This document shows, piece after piece, positions 35,640 through 47,084 of a stretch of DNA of 64,000 nt. Made by a program: the position numbers and the translations under genes. The stretch covers positions 19,188,464 through 19,252,463 of the forward strand of contig JAVGWX010000018.1 in NCBI GenBank assembly GCA_036924085.1, written 5' to 3'. This DNA is from Ariolimax columbianus. Lineage: Eukaryota > Mollusca > Gastropoda > Stylommatophora > Arionidae. The notes below the pieces were generated by a model that was not told the origin of the DNA, searched no databases, and worked only from the letters and a program-made list of their open reading frames with translations. Position 1 is the stretch's first letter, and each line of letters begins with the position of its first letter.

Positions 35640-36790
35640 TACTGCAGCCAATTTTAAAATACAAAGACAACATGTCTTATCCAAATTCTTTGTCATTTTT
35701 TTTGCATTGATATTCCAGAGGAAGCTAGTTGAGACCAGAGGAAATGCATCCCAAGCTTTTTTCTTATCACCCTTGTCTAACATCTTGTCTCTGAGGGTCA
35801 GCAAAAATGATCTCTTTAATTTTTGGTTTGCTGTGTTGAAGAAATTTGTCAGCCAAGAACTTGAAAGCTGATCCAGTATGGTCTATGGCTCTAACAAACT
35901 TTTTCACCGCAATGCGTTTGGCTTGGCTTCGTTCGTTCTCGATCTCCCACTACCAAGTCCAGAAAACTGCAAATATCATTGTTGATGTGTAGAGGAGGAA
36001 GAAGGATTTTGTGAATTTTTGCCAGTGTCGGGTGTTGCACATTGTCCTCTCTAGCCTTCATTGATTTTCTCTTGTGCCAGTTTTTTTTCAATTAGTGCGA
36101 TCAATGCTCAGCTGTCCCATTTATAGAAGAAACAGCAGTACTTCAAGTATCCCAGCTGTAGATCCATCCACAGAGCCATGCATGTCAGGTCACAACAGAA
36201 ATGCCAATCATACTTGCTGTATAGAAGACAGTTCAAGAACTGTTATAGGTTATTGTAGGTTTCTTTTGTGTACACTGCATGTCTAACTAGAATTGATGGA
36301 AGTCGGTTTCCCCTATACAGTAACATCGCCTTGAGATTCAATTTAGAGAAGTTTAAGAATGGTCACAATTCTTATAAGTCATGTTTGGATCCTAGAGCAT
36401 TCTTTAGGCCATCTACACCAAATCAAAATACAAGGTCAACTTCCTTTTAGAAGTAAGGAGCAAACTGTTAATATCTACCGTGAAACAAAGTTAATGAAAC
36501 ATTTTTCTTGAGAAGATTCCATTGTTTAAGTCTCGATCCAAGTAACTCCACTTTGGCCTTGAACAGTTCCAGATTACAAACAAGATTGTTCAGTTCTTCT
36601 TGGGTCAGAATGTGTGGCACAGATGACACACCATGGCAGACATATGGATCATCAATAGATAACCTGACATTGGTTCACCTCGATCATCTAAATCAATGAA
36701 AAATTCATTTGAAGGTTCGGGAACAGAACCGGTCAGATTCAGATGATCCATTGTCCACCTTTTTCTGCTGGTGATTCCTGCAGAAACAGG
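35640..36790 (-). pseudogene. decayed copy of an arthropod/cnidarian-type conserved protein, likely mobile
   Basis: Read on the minus strand, the interval gives, with several stops and frameshifts, successive motifs PHILTQEELNNLVCNLELFK, AELLGSRLKxWNLL-like VELLGSRLKQWNLL, LNLKAMLLYRGNRLPSI, RHAVYTKETYNNL, LQLGYLKYCCFFYKWDS, KIHKILLPPLHI and FVRAIDHTGSAFKFLADKF. These occur in the same order in a large family of uncharacterised proteins repeated many times in insect, Hydra and other genomes (LLSQSELNDLVRDL ... LPPLHIKLGLMKNFVKAMD ... KFPxLSEAKIKEGIF as I remember it). No catalytic function is known to me. The first part (36500-36777) resembles an exon because an AG precedes it, but it is not GEMIN5. 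An ATG-bounded fragment survives at 35891-36091. Confidence 0.6.
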
Positions 36791-36989
36791 TGAAATCATG
36801 CAGAAGTGACAGTCCTTTCAAGATTGCTTAGCTCTCATGGAAAGAAAATAGAACAAATTATGAAGTTTTGGAGAAATTAGAGGTGCAAAAAAAATTGATG
36901 AACAAAATTAGAGTCAAGACAGCTCAGATATTTTAGTTGCATCAAATGACACACCATGCTGAAAACAAGGAATTGTGAGGAGCAAAATT

Positions 36990-37150
36990 ACCATAAGTAA
37001 ACGGCGTTTTAAGCAGGAGAATAATATCAAGAGATGGTCAGGGAAAAGCCTGACAGATTAAACCAGCAAGGAAAGAGACATAGGATTTTGGAAATCTATT
37101 GCAGCCAACTTTCCATGTGGAGATAACAATTGAACTGAACTGAGCTGAAT
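36990..37150 (+). mobile_element. RTE-like LINE 3' tip
   Basis: Same 3' end as 27780-28340 (AGATGGTCAGGGAAAAGCCT..., GGATTTTGGAAATC..., ending TTGAACTGAACTGAGCTGAA). Confidence 0.6.
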
Positions 37151-37604
37151 TAAAATATTATTGTTACTGAGTTCAAACTTAATAGAAATTCATACTATTG
37201 TGTAAGTTATATGTTATTTACATTGTGTGCTGAATAGAATTATACTTTTACTGGATATTTGTCTTTATTTACGCTAGATAAATACAAATAGCCTTTAAAA
37301 TTAAAAAGTCAATATTTACTAATTTATTGGTCATGAACTCAAAAATGACAACAAAGTTTGTCCTTCGGCTATGTTTTGCAGAAAAATAGGTTTTGATGTA
37401 TAACAAAAACAGAGTGCATTGAGTAGATAGGTAATCATTTTGGAATTGCAGAATTTTATTTTCCATATTGCGTTGTATTGCATTAGCTGGCCATATGCAC
37501 AATACCCCAAACAGTATTGTATCCTTTTCTAATGCAAAGTAGTTAAGTCTTAATATTTTGGTGTTATCATCACTGACGACAGTGATGCAGTCACTAACAT
37601 GACA

Positions 37605-37995
37605 CCGTCACTAAGATGACCCCGTAACCGGCTGTGGGTCTACATTACCCTGTTGCTTTAGTTCATTATGGGAGAGGCCAGACCACGGATTTACCTGGAA
37701 TTCACACGGAAATGTGTTTGTGTTTTCCACTTGGAGTGGTTAATTTGTTAGTTTTTTGTGTTTTCTTTTGTTCTATAATCCTGGTCTGGACATTGGCTTT
37801 ATGAATAGCACTATGCTTAAACCTGTGTCGTTTTTCATGGCCTAGTTCCCACAGCTGAACATCACGAGATTAGTAACCTTCTTCCTAGCTGTAAACAGTG
37901 TTGGTTTTGGTGTGTGAAATTTAGACATGACAATAATGGACTAGAATACCGCCTTGGAGAGATGCCCAAGTCACTCACACGCTGAGTGATGTCCC
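37605..37995 (-). repeat. dispersed repeat W
   Basis: About 400 bp, roughly 80% similar by eye to the reverse complement of 44437-44850 (CATCACTCAGCGTGTGAGTG, ACACAGGTTTAAGCATAGT, CCATAATGAACTAAA). Non-coding. Confidence 0.8.
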
Positions 37996-38158
37996 TATGA
38001 TGTAAATTATTCCTATTAGTTGAAAAAAATATAATTTTTCCCTCAGTTGAACAAATTTAAATTGTTCCCATCAGTTCAAAAATGTAAATTGTTCACATCA
38101 GCTGAAAACTTTTATTTTCTTCATCAGTTGAAAAATATACTGGAAGGATTGAAAGTAC

Positions 38159-38321
38159 CTTGTGGAAGCATTAAACGGCATAAAGCTTGCAGCAAGAGCT
38201 TGTGGTCACCTTGGTGTAAGGTGGACATGGCGTGGAGAAAGTGGTTTATGGCACTTGACGTCTCTGACATTAGCAGGGTCAGTAAACAGAGTGTCACGTC
38301 CATGCTCACCCGCACAAGTGT
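38159..38321 (-). CDS. GEMIN5: GEMIN5 exon F
   Basis: Exon of 163 bp between TTTCCTCAG and GTACTT, phase 0 in and phase 1 out. The product TLVRVSMDVTLCLLTLLMSE, NHFLHAMSTLHQGDHKLLLQ and ALCRLMLPQG follows the Gemin5 pattern LLLHICHDLTLAVL ... [20 protein letters not shown] ... YSAFLPDG closely. The final split Gly codon joins exon G in frame, giving MLPQG-TKYMLKLQQE where the human protein has FLPDG-CDHLRDKLGDHQ. That continuity is why the exon-like sequence at 36.5-36.8 kb was not placed between them. Confidence 0.88.
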
Positions 38322-38387
38322 CTGAGGAAACAATACAAGAACACTTGGAGCCGACAAAAAGATAAAGATAATCCCATAGCAGACACT

Positions 38388-38450
38388 GATGCCAGGAATC
38401 AAGTGCTAGAGACTTCATTGTACCAGGCCTGAGCTTTGTGTATAAATGGT
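38388..38450 (-). mobile_element. SINE family 3, 3' tip
   Basis: GATGCCAGGAATCAAGTGCT and AGAGACTTCATTGTACCAGG match the 18.5 kb copy; about 60 bp just upstream of GEMIN5 exon F. Confidence 0.45.
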
Positions 38451-38609
38451 GATGGCTAACAATTGAGTACATTCGATATTGCTGTGTAGGCTTACCTTTA
38501 TATTTCTCCCTTTTGTTCTTTCTCTTTCTCCTTGTCCTTTACGCCTGTATCTCTTTATATATCTTTTTATATTATTTTAAAAATGTTTTTACATGGTTTT
38601 AGGGGTAGA

Positions 38610-38730
38610 TTTTGAGCAATGTATTTACTCCCTGACACAGCTCTCAGCAGAATACCCAAGGTTGGTAATTCAGTGGATCCACTCTTGTTACAATATTTAC
38701 AGCAATGAAACTGCAGACAGACTAGCTTCT
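38610..38730 (+). mobile_element. RNase H fragment, plus strand
   Basis: Encodes PRLVIQWIHSCYNIYSNETA then DRLAS, the RNase H C-terminal pattern (VQWIPSHxxIxGNExADRLA). It abuts a minus-strand fragment of a similar LINE, end to end. Confidence 0.55.
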
Positions 38731-39250
38731 TCTTCTCCTTCATTGATCAACTTTGCTTCTAGTCCGGTGAGGTTCACAAAGGAAACTGTGTGTTTCAGGT
38801 CTTTGCCAGTCCCGTACAGCTTTTCGAGCACGGTCGCTCCCCCAGGCCAGACTGCCTCTATTTGGTCTGCATAAGTAGGGTATTCACACTTTGCTAGTCT
38901 ATCTGTAGCTTCATTGCCGTTGATGAAGTGGTGCAGGGGTGTGGAGGGCTCCACTGAATGGCCAACCTTGGTTGTTATGCTGAGAGCTGTGTCACCGAGT
39001 ACCATACATTGCTTGAGATCTTCATCTTTGTGCTGTTTTAGAGCAGCTAATACTGATGAGTCATCAGTCAGGAAGACTATATTTTCTTGGTGGCTTTCCT
39101 CATCTTGAATTACATGCTCAGCAGTGTTTCGGTTTCCCCACAGAAGTTATGGTAGTATGTTCTCGCTGTTAGTACTAGAGTTGATTCTTTTCCTTTCCCT
39201 TGTCTGAAGTAAGCTCCTCCATCTCTTTTGGATGTGGCTTTGTTAGCTGA
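38730..39250 (-). mobile_element. RNase H / zinc-tail LINE fragment
   Basis: Minus-strand remnant open at 38697-39005: HHFINGNEATDRLAKCEYPT (RNase H last Asp region fused by deletion to the tail) and WPGGATVLEKLYGTGKDLKH. Same family as 40.06-40.99 kb. Confidence 0.7.
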
Positions 39251-39419
39251 TTCATCAAATTGTTATGTTGTCCTCTAGCATGCTGTTATTTGCTGCCTTA
39301 ACTAATTCACTCAGCACAACTAATACAACAGCTTGCGAACCGGTTCAACAGGCCAATGAAGCAACACAAAAAGTTTATGGCAGAAAACATATTAATGTGT
39401 TATAACCTCCTATATTAAA

Positions 39420-39556
39420 TTCAATTTGGCTATGAATACACTTTGGTGTATCATATATGATATTTCTCAATTTGGCTCTGTATACACTTTGGTGTATCAT
39501 ATATGATACTTCTCAATTTGGCTCTGTATACACTTTGGTGTATCATATGTAATACT
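39420..39556. repeat. 46-bp tandem array
   Basis: Three units of CAATTTGGCTCTGTATACAC + TTTGGTGTATCATATATGATACTTCT. Confidence 0.9.
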
Positions 39557-39734
39557 TCTTAACAGTATTACTTGACTTGCAAGGAAAGTTGATTTAGTTG
39601 AAATTAATGTGTCCGTTGTCCAAAATTATTCTGGATTGAATGAATTAAGTATGCCACACACCCCCGAATCCAAAGTCTCTCCCTATCTAATCTCCCCCAT
39701 ATCTTCTTCTGTTTCCTTGATCAACAGCATTATA

Positions 39735-40053
39735 AGATAATATCAAAGGAAATGTTAAATTAGACTATAACAAGTTTTTTTCAAAAGACAACCACCATCA
39801 AGAAAAAGAGGGCACAGATACAAATTAACTAAAGAAAGGTCCAGATTGGATATAAGGAAATATTTTCTTTAGTTAGAGACTGGTGAATGCTTGGAATGCA
39901 TTGCCCCAGAAGGTAATGGAGGCAGGGACAGTTAATGCATTTAAGAATAGATTGGATGCACATAGCTTTTAGAGCAGGGTAATCCAAATGTAACTGGTTG
40001 TATACAGACTCTGATGAGTATTCTAAACCAGTATAAAAACGTTAAGTTAAGTT
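39735..40053 (+). mobile_element. CR1-like LINE 3' fragment
   Basis: Short copy of the CR1 3' end (LDYNKFF..., RSRLDIRKYF-type remnants, then ACCAGTATAAAAACGTTAAGTTAAG). Confidence 0.8.
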
Positions 40054-40054
40054 G

Positions 40055-40990
40055 ATGCAATGCTTCTAGCCCAGTAAGGTTCACAAAGGACACTGCGTTT
40101 CAGGTTTTTTGGCTCCTTGCTACCCCATCAGCTTTTCGAGCATGGTCACTCCCCTAGGCTAATCTGTCTGTCTTTGGTCTGCATAAGTAAAGCAGTCCTG
40201 TAGGATATGTTCTGGTGTCTGCTTGGGTGCACCAGATTTCCACGTGGTGATGTCTCTGAGGCCAATAATGTGAAGGTGGGCCTTGAGTCTGTAATGTCCG
40301 ATTTTTAATCTGAAGATCTTTGTCTGTCCATCTCTACAAAGTTTGCAAATGCTTTCATATACTGGCTTATTTTCTTTGTGCTAGTCTCTCCTTTCCAACC
40401 TCATGGATCATTTTATGAGTGTCTTTGTTTCTGTGTAGATATATGGATGGTGAATCTACATGTCGAATATCACGGCTTTTGTGAGCTCAATTCACCTTCT
40501 TGTTTTCAAAGATCCCACGGTGGGCCAGAATCCGCTATAAGATTAAATAAATTTTTGGGGGCCATAATCCAATGATAAATTGATATTAAATATTAAATTT
40601 ATATTTAATGTAAGAGTATATCTTGTTTCTGGCTTGAGATGGCTTGGAGCACGCTCCTGGAGTCTGTTAGAATGACTGATTTTCTTCTATTTGCTAATGC
40701 TAATAAGAATCTTAGTTGTTGCATGTACTGTTGATGCTTTAGCTCTGAAATTGGTGCAGGTCTTTCATGCTTGTATTGAGTGGCTTATCTATGTTGTCAT
40801 TGGGTTGTGTGATGTAGATTTTGATGCCTCCCTTTTTTGCATTCTCTCTGGCTGATCCATCTGTGTATACCCATGTCCATAAGTTGCTCGGGTAGTTTCT
40901 TGAGCAAATATAGAATTGTGATTTTTTTGTTCTGTTTCCAGCTGCTCACTTTTCTTTATTATCCTTGGTACCTTCACGATTATTTTGTCT
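40055..40990 (-). mobile_element. RNase H / zinc-tail LINE fragment
   Basis: Minus-strand remnant with an RNase H start (WVYTDGSA), VILTDSRSVLQAISSQ, and a C-terminal end LKIGHYRLKAHLHIIGLRDI ... PEHILQDC. Frames are broken and about 100 AT-rich bases near 40525-40625 interrupt it. Confidence 0.7.
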
Positions 40991-41213
40991 GATTCTGGCC
41001 AGCATTTTTAAATATTGGATATGAAGATGTTTGTATTTTGTTTATAGTTTTCTCTGGCCAGATAGTAGGTCTCCCATATCTAAGAGGAATGAAGAAGGAA
41101 ATAAAGAAGGAAAAAGAAGAAGAAAAAGTGGCAGTAGCAGTGGCAACAACAGCAAGAGTTATAGTGGTCACTCATTATTCTTTGTGAAAAATTAGAGCTA
41201 CAGACAAACTTAC

Positions 41214-41416
41214 AGTTGGTAGGTCATCTGTATTCTGTTTCTGAGACACAAGCTGAGTCAGGGAAGCATACATGTTCCGAAGTTCTTGGGTTACCACGGT
41301 AACACCCAGATGTTGATGCCACACTCTCAGCAAATGGTGTGGAAATGTGTGAACGCCTATGAGGAATGCTTCCCATGGTACCACTGGGTCAACATCCGAC
41401 TTATCCAGTAGAAATT
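41214..41416 (-). CDS. GEMIN5: GEMIN5 exon E
   Basis: Exon of 203 bp between TTTCCACTGCAG and GTAAGT, phase 1 in and phase 0 out. The product runs EFLLDKSDVDPVVPWEAFLI, then a helical stretch HHLLRVWHQHLGVTVVTQEL and NMYASLTQLVSQKQNTDDLP. It aligns by position with the Gemin5 segment between the TPR-like domain and the LLLHICHDLTLAVL helix, although this part varies between phyla. It is accepted chiefly because phases, strand and order agree with exons D and F. LINE fragments flank it on both sides. Confidence 0.75.
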
Positions 41417-41515
41417 CTGCAGTGGAAATGAATGTCAAAATTTACAACAACAGAAAGAATTAACTCATTCACTCCTGATTTTACTGCTGCCTCTGAATAC
41501 TTTTATTTTCAATCA

Positions 41516-41850
41516 ATCAATCAATTAATCAATCAGTCAATCAAAGCCAATCTCTTTTCTTGATCACATCTCTTCAGCATACATGGTATCTGGCCTGCTC
41601 TTTGTCTTTCTGCCTCTCTCCAGGTGTAATCATTTAATTGTAGTCCCCTATCAAGGTCTTTGCTCCATGTATTTTGGGGATTCCATTTGAGAGCCTGTCT
41701 GGCTATGTTGGATGATGCCTTTCTCACTATATGTCCCATCCAGTCTCATTTTCTTCTTTTATTTTGTTGTTCCAGTGGCTGTTTTGGCTCCTTTCCCACA
41801 GGTCTTCATTTCTTAGATGCCCTGCCACTTTATGTACATTATCCTACACA
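41516..41850 (-). mobile_element. RTE-like LINE 3' end
   Basis: Minus-strand open frame 41533-41739: GHIVRKASSNIARQALKWNP then KDLDRGLQLNDYTWREAERQ, the standard RT C-terminal pattern (GH.LR...RQALEWNPQ...YTW...). Ends in a TTGATTGATTGA-type tail. Confidence 0.75.
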
Positions 41851-41855
41851 TGCAT

Positions 41856-42790
41856 CTACTTCTTCTTCTCTGCATTCAGGATCCTTTTGGCAAGGTATAT
41901 CCGCGGGCCAGTCACCATGATGAAGTCTGTAGTCTTCACCAGGTTGAAGATGCTGCTCCACAACTTTTGTCTCAGCTATGCACCCTCTGGCCAGGTCTGG
42001 CGTCTCATGTCTATTTAGTGGACATTCTTAAATAATGTGTTCAGGATTATGGCCCCTCTGTTCCACATGGGCATTCATCGATGTGGGAGATCTTCAGTCG
42101 GCATAGATGTTCTAGTAGTGACCAATTCTCAGACAAAATAAGATTGTTGGTTTCTTTTAAGTTGGTGAATTTGGTCTGGTCTTATATTTGTAGATGCTTC
42201 CATTGTCTGAATTGGTGTATTCTTCATTCCTTCCGTTATTTTTCTTAAGCCTGAGTTTTGTATTTTGTTTAGGAGTTCCGTGTTTGTTTGTTGTAGCCCA
42301 GGCTGTCATGTTATATTCAAATACTGGGCTGACTGTGGCAGCATACACATTATTAGGATGTTGCTATTTGTACCCCAACTTGTTCCGGCCAGCTTCTTTA
42401 TAAGGGATAGGTTTCTGGTTGCTTTCTGTTCTATCTCCTATATGTGTTCCCTCCATGTGAGTTATTGTTCCTTTTTATTTCTATATATACAGGGGTATTT
42501 TCTTGGACAAGCTCTTTGCCATTTAGGATTAATTTTATTTAGTCTTTGGTTGTTCGACAATGAGAAGCTTGTTGTTACTGTCTTTGAAATATTAATCTGC
42601 AATCCCCAGTCTGTAACCCACTTTGCAATGGTGTCCAGTGCTGTCTGCACTCTGTTCTAAAAGTTCACAGTTTTTCTGCAGCACTCCACATTGCAAAGTT
42701 GTCAGCATGTAGACACTTTCTTTTGGAATTTTCCCCCTGTGTCACGTATGACAGGCATCTGTTAATGAAGGACTGGATTCTTTATTGTAT
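41856..42790 (-). mobile_element. second RNase H-type LINE family, internally deleted copy
   Basis: Minus-strand relative of the 46 kb fragment: KWVTDWGLQINISKTVTTSF, then VSPVFEYNMTAWATTNK. It then jumps to the C-terminal zinc region (HIDECPCGTEG...PEHII.ECPLNR) and ends with GAAGAAGAAG near 41860. The RNase H part is deleted. Confidence 0.75.
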
Positions 42791-43377
42791 CACCGTGGCT
42801 GTTCTCCATGTTTTTGTTCCATACAACAGCATAGACTTGACACTGGCCTCCTAATATAAAAAATGGGTGAGCAAGCAGACATTGAGGTCAACATAATAGA
42901 ACCATCAGTTCCCTCTACTTTTGCATCTAGAGCGGGTGGTTCACAAAGTATTTTTATGCATACCATATTAGAAATTGATTGATGCATTGGAATTCCCATA
43001 CTCGCTCATTATGCAGTATGCCAGTTATTCTGAAGAACAAACTTAATCCTAACAATTGTTCCACATCGTGAGTTCAAGCCAATGTTGAGGTCAGCATCAA
43101 TGAATGCTGCAGATCACTGTGAATTCATTCATCAATTATACTCGCCTAGTCAACAGCTGAACTAGAAATATGTATACACAATCCGTTATCATGGAGATAT
43201 CATGCATAATATCCTGTTCTAACTTCTCATTAGTACAGTTTATAAACTTACAAGCCCATGAAAGGGTAATGGAGGCAGAGGGAGTGGTGCAGCAGTCGGA
43301 TAAAAGTAGTGGTCAACTACACTGCTCAAGCCTGGTTGGATGAATGGGAAAGAGATGGCAATATCAAATCAGAACCT

Positions 43378-44124
43378 ATAGCCCAGACCTCGTGATGTTC
43401 GTTCCCTATAGCCCAGACCTCGTGATGTTCGTTCCCTATAGCCCAGACCTCGTGATGTTCGTTCCCTATAGCCCAGACCTCGTGATGTTCGTTCCCTATA
43501 GCCCAGACCTCGTGATGTTCGTTCCCTATAGCCCAGACCTCGTGATGTTCGTTCCCTATAGCCCAGACCTCGTGATGTTCGTTCCCTATAGCCCAGACCT
43601 CGTGATGTTCGTTCCCTATAGCCCAGACCTCGTGATGTTCGTTCCCTATAGCCCAGACCTCGTGATGTTCGTTCCCTATAGCCCAGACCTCGTGATGTTC
43701 GTTCCCTATAGCCCAGACCTCGTGATGTTCGTTCCCTATAGCCCAGACCTCGTGATGTTCGTTCCCTATAGCCCAGACCTCGTGATGTTCGTTCCCTATA
43801 GCCCAGACCTCGTGATGTTCGTTCCCTATAGCCCAGACCTCGTGATGTTCGTTCCCTATAGCCCAGACCTCGTGATGTTCGTTCCCTATAGCCCAGACCT
43901 CGTGATGTTCGTTCCCTATAGCCCAGACCTCGTGATGTTCGTTCCCTATAGCCCAGACCTCGTGATGTTCGTTCCCTATAGCCCAGACCTCGTGATGTTC
44001 GTTCCCTATAGCCCAGACCTCGTGATGTTCGTTCCCTATAGCCCAGACCTCGTGATGTTCGTTCCCTATAGCCCAGACCTTGTGATGTTCGTTCCCTATA
44101 GCCCAGACCTCGTGATATTCGTTC
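43378..44124. repeat. 30-bp tandem array, 25 nearly identical copies
   Basis: Units of GCCCAGACCTCGTGATGTTC + GTTCCCTATA. Copies 1-23 are identical; one C-to-T change lies near 44081 and one G-to-A near 44117 in the last copy. A 30-bp period keeps frames open on both strands (10-residue repeats), giving three long false ORFs. Confidence 0.98.
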
Positions 44125-44400
44125 ATCACATGTGATAAAGACCACTCTCTTTGTTCAGGCATGTGGACAATCTATTCTCTTGCTATGTCCACTGAAATGG
44201 GTGACCTGAGCAGTGATTTGGATTAAAGTGAGAAAGAAACTGCTTCTTTTGTCAATCTCACTCTCTAGTCCTTGGCCAGTGGCAAGATATTTATCGAGAC
44301 GGCTGGAGATAGCACGAGATGCAATTTTTTCTCAGGATTTACTCCTGAAGCCATCCTGTAAACAGGTATCCCGCAAGGCAGCAGAGGGGGGATACTAACG
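44125..44400 (+). repeat. dispersed repeat X
   Basis: Starts where the 30-bp array ends. AAGACCACTCTCTTTGTTCA, GCTGAAATGGGTGAC-like and GTGGCAAGAT landmarks shared with 63640-63895. Confidence 0.7.
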
Positions 44401-44436
44401 TTGTGTTTTGTGCCTTTCCCATAACCGCAAGAGGTC

Positions 44437-44850
44437 GTAGGGACATCACTCAGCGTGTGAGTGAGTTGGGCATCACTCCCCTGCTGTGTTCAGTCCAATA
44501 TAGTAGTGTCTAAATTTAACACACCAAAACTAACGTTTGCAGCTATGGCAAAAGGTGCCAATCTCGCAAAATTCAGCCGTGTGAATAGATAGTGAATTAC
44601 GACACAGGTTTAAGCATAGTACTATTCAAATAGTCGATGTCCAGACCAGGATAATTGGATTGAATAAATCATTAAAAAATAACAAATTAACCAGTCCAAA
44701 TGGAAAACAACAACACGTTTCCGTGAATTCAAGTGTAAGTTGTCGACTAGTGTGAATTCCAGTCAAATCAGTGTTCTTGCGGCATCCATAATGAACTAAA
44801 ACAGAAGAGCAATGTAGACCTGCACCCGGTTACGGCGCCATCTTTTGTCT
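44437..44850 (+). repeat. dispersed repeat W, inverted copy
   Basis: Partner of 37605-37995. It begins soon after repeat X and may form one larger element with it. Confidence 0.8.
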
Positions 44851-45255
44851 CATCTTTTAGCCCAGACCTCTATAGTGCTAGCATGGCAGTAGGCATGAAC
44901 AATCAAATCATCTGTAGGTCATTTTGTAACAAGACTACATGACTGGAGACAAGGTTGGGGGTCCACACAAGATTAACTCCCTTGTTGAGGAACGAGAGGC
45001 TTATAACATTATAATTATGACACTAAATGACAGCGCAAGTGCGTTCAGGTTAGATCTGTCACTTCTAAAATGAAAACAATAGCAATTTAACTTGATGCAG
45101 CTTATTGTTGTAGAAACAATGAGACAAGTTTGTTTAATTTTTGTAATGTATTGTCAATATTTGTTATGCTAGCAGGCATTTTTTTAATGTAACATTTTTA
45201 CACCTTATTAGTTTCCCTGATACTCAAAAGTTGCATTACTTTCAATTTAATTCTT

Positions 45256-45540
45256 CTTCTTCTTCATCGTACGCTGTTTACAGCGATATTTACGTTGCAC
45301 TGTTTTGATTTGTTAGCCAGTGGCACAGTGCATCCGATTTCAACAGGCGTTTCTGTAGGGTTGCCCTCCTTAGCCTTTGGCTGTCCCCACCCTAACTGCA
45401 AGGCAGCAGTTGTTTTTGGTCAGAGTTGTCTCTCTTAGGAAGTTGTCTTGCAGGACTATCGAGTCATCCCTACTCGTGTCTATAGGGTTTGGCAATGATA
45501 TGATGGACTATGTACTAGTTTGTACTATCCCAATTTAATT
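45256..45540 (-). mobile_element. non-autonomous element sharing the LINE (GAA)n terminus
   Basis: On the minus strand a non-coding segment of about 280 bp ends in AGCGTACGATGAAGAAGAAG, the same terminus as the RNase H-bearing LINE copies. Nothing upstream resembles the LINE protein. It may be a SINE or deletion derivative that borrowed the LINE's 3' recognition end. Its 5' limit is a guess. Confidence 0.5.
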
Positions 45541-45899
45541 CAAATGATTACTTTATTGTACTAGGTGCATTTGACAGCTGAAAAGATAACATAATCTCTC
45601 ATTGTTTTTTCTGTCTGTGATTGTAGACTTTAAAAAAAACACTTTTTATTTTTATAAAAATTAACTCTCTATTTATCATATGTGTTATTAAACGTGTTCA
45701 TAGTTGTATAAATACATGTTATGTGCTATTTATTTCCTTATATAATTCACACGTGTATATGGTATACTTTATATGTGTATGTAGTAGTATAAATACATGT
45801 TATACTACATTCATTTCCTTGTAGGAGAATCCCCATAATGTGTACAGAATACTTTATATGTGTATGTAGCAGTATAAATACATCCTATATGTCTTTAAT

Positions 45900-46900
45900 T
45901 GCCTCGTATAATTCAAACATGTCTCCAGTTCTTCCTGTGACCTCTTGAGATTGTTGGGGCACCCCATTTTTGACACCTCTACTCATCAACGATATTGCAG
46001 CGACACTTCCCAAATATATCTCCATAGGTCTCCATGCTGATGACTTTTCAGCCTGGATTGCTGCAGAACATCTGGCTACTGCAAAACGCAGAATGAAGAC
46101 AGCACTAAACACAATTAGCAACTGGGCATCTGATTGGGGTGTTCAAATCAACATCTCAAAGACAGTAGCAACTTGCTTCTTGCTTTCAAACCAAAAGGAA
46201 ATGGTTAAGCTACAATTGCAAGAAAGCGAGCTTGTATTTGAGGATAACCCTTTATAATTGAGGGCAAGGCTAGACAAATGACACACATGGAAGTGACACC
46301 TAAATGCCATTTAGCAAAAAACCACCAAGGAGCTCTCCCAATGAAGAAGTCGACTGGTACAAGCTGGGGAGCTAACAGTAGCATCCTGAAAAATGTCCAC
46401 ACAGACACAGTCAGGCCGGTTTAGGAATATGGAATGTCAGTGTGAGCGACTCTGTCAAAAACAAAACACAGAACACTTAACCATAGTCCAAAATACAGGT
46501 CTCAGACTAATCACAGGGGGGATGAGAACTACCTCAATCCAGGCAATGGAGAAGCATACTAAACTACACTCACTTGACAGCAGGTGAGATGTGAAGGTGT
46601 TTGTATACAGGAGGAAGCTGAAATGCATGCCAAATCATTCTATGCCAGCCAAACTTTAAAATCTAACAAAACGCTGACTAAAGAAAACCAGCTTTCTACA
46701 CAACTCAAAACACCTGCAGCACTACCATGAAAATCTTCTCCCAAAGCAATGCACTGAAATGGAAATGCTGACTGACTTTGACGAACCAAACTATTGCCAT
46801 GAAAACATCTTAATAACCATGGAGATCCCAGGATAAAAAAGAGGGCACAGTTAAGGATGGTGGAGGAGGGATATTTGAAAGATACAACAATAGAAAAATA
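45900..46900 (+). mobile_element. second RNase H-type LINE family, RT fragment
   Basis: Reverse-transcriptase remnant: LTPLLINDIA, the active-site box HADDFSAW (FADD changed to HADD), then NWASDWGVQINISKTVATCF, open at 45970-46257, followed by broken thumb-region frames such as NTGLRLITGGMRTTSIQAME. Confidence 0.75.
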
Positions 46901-47084
46901 ACCCATGGGGCTTGCTCTACTGGTAAAGATTTCTTCCAATTTTAGGACAAAGCCCAAGACACTCCTACAAGCAATAAGAATGTTCACCAGATCAGATGAC
47001 AATTTAGATTGTATTCTTTAAAGATTGCAGATCACTACTAGAAGCAATACAAAACACATAGGTCAATGTTTTATGTGATGTGAA

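Noticed and set aside
36500..36777. A further GEMIN5 exon between F and G (AG-preceded, phase-compatible, coiled-coil-like).
   Set aside because: Exon F joins exon G directly in phase with the right family continuity; this block has an internal frame break and its motifs continue downstream into the orphan-family relic.
43326..44162. Three ORFs of 258-278 codons on both strands.
   Set aside because: All derive from the 30-bp array; no single frame is favoured and no promoter or splice context supports a gene.
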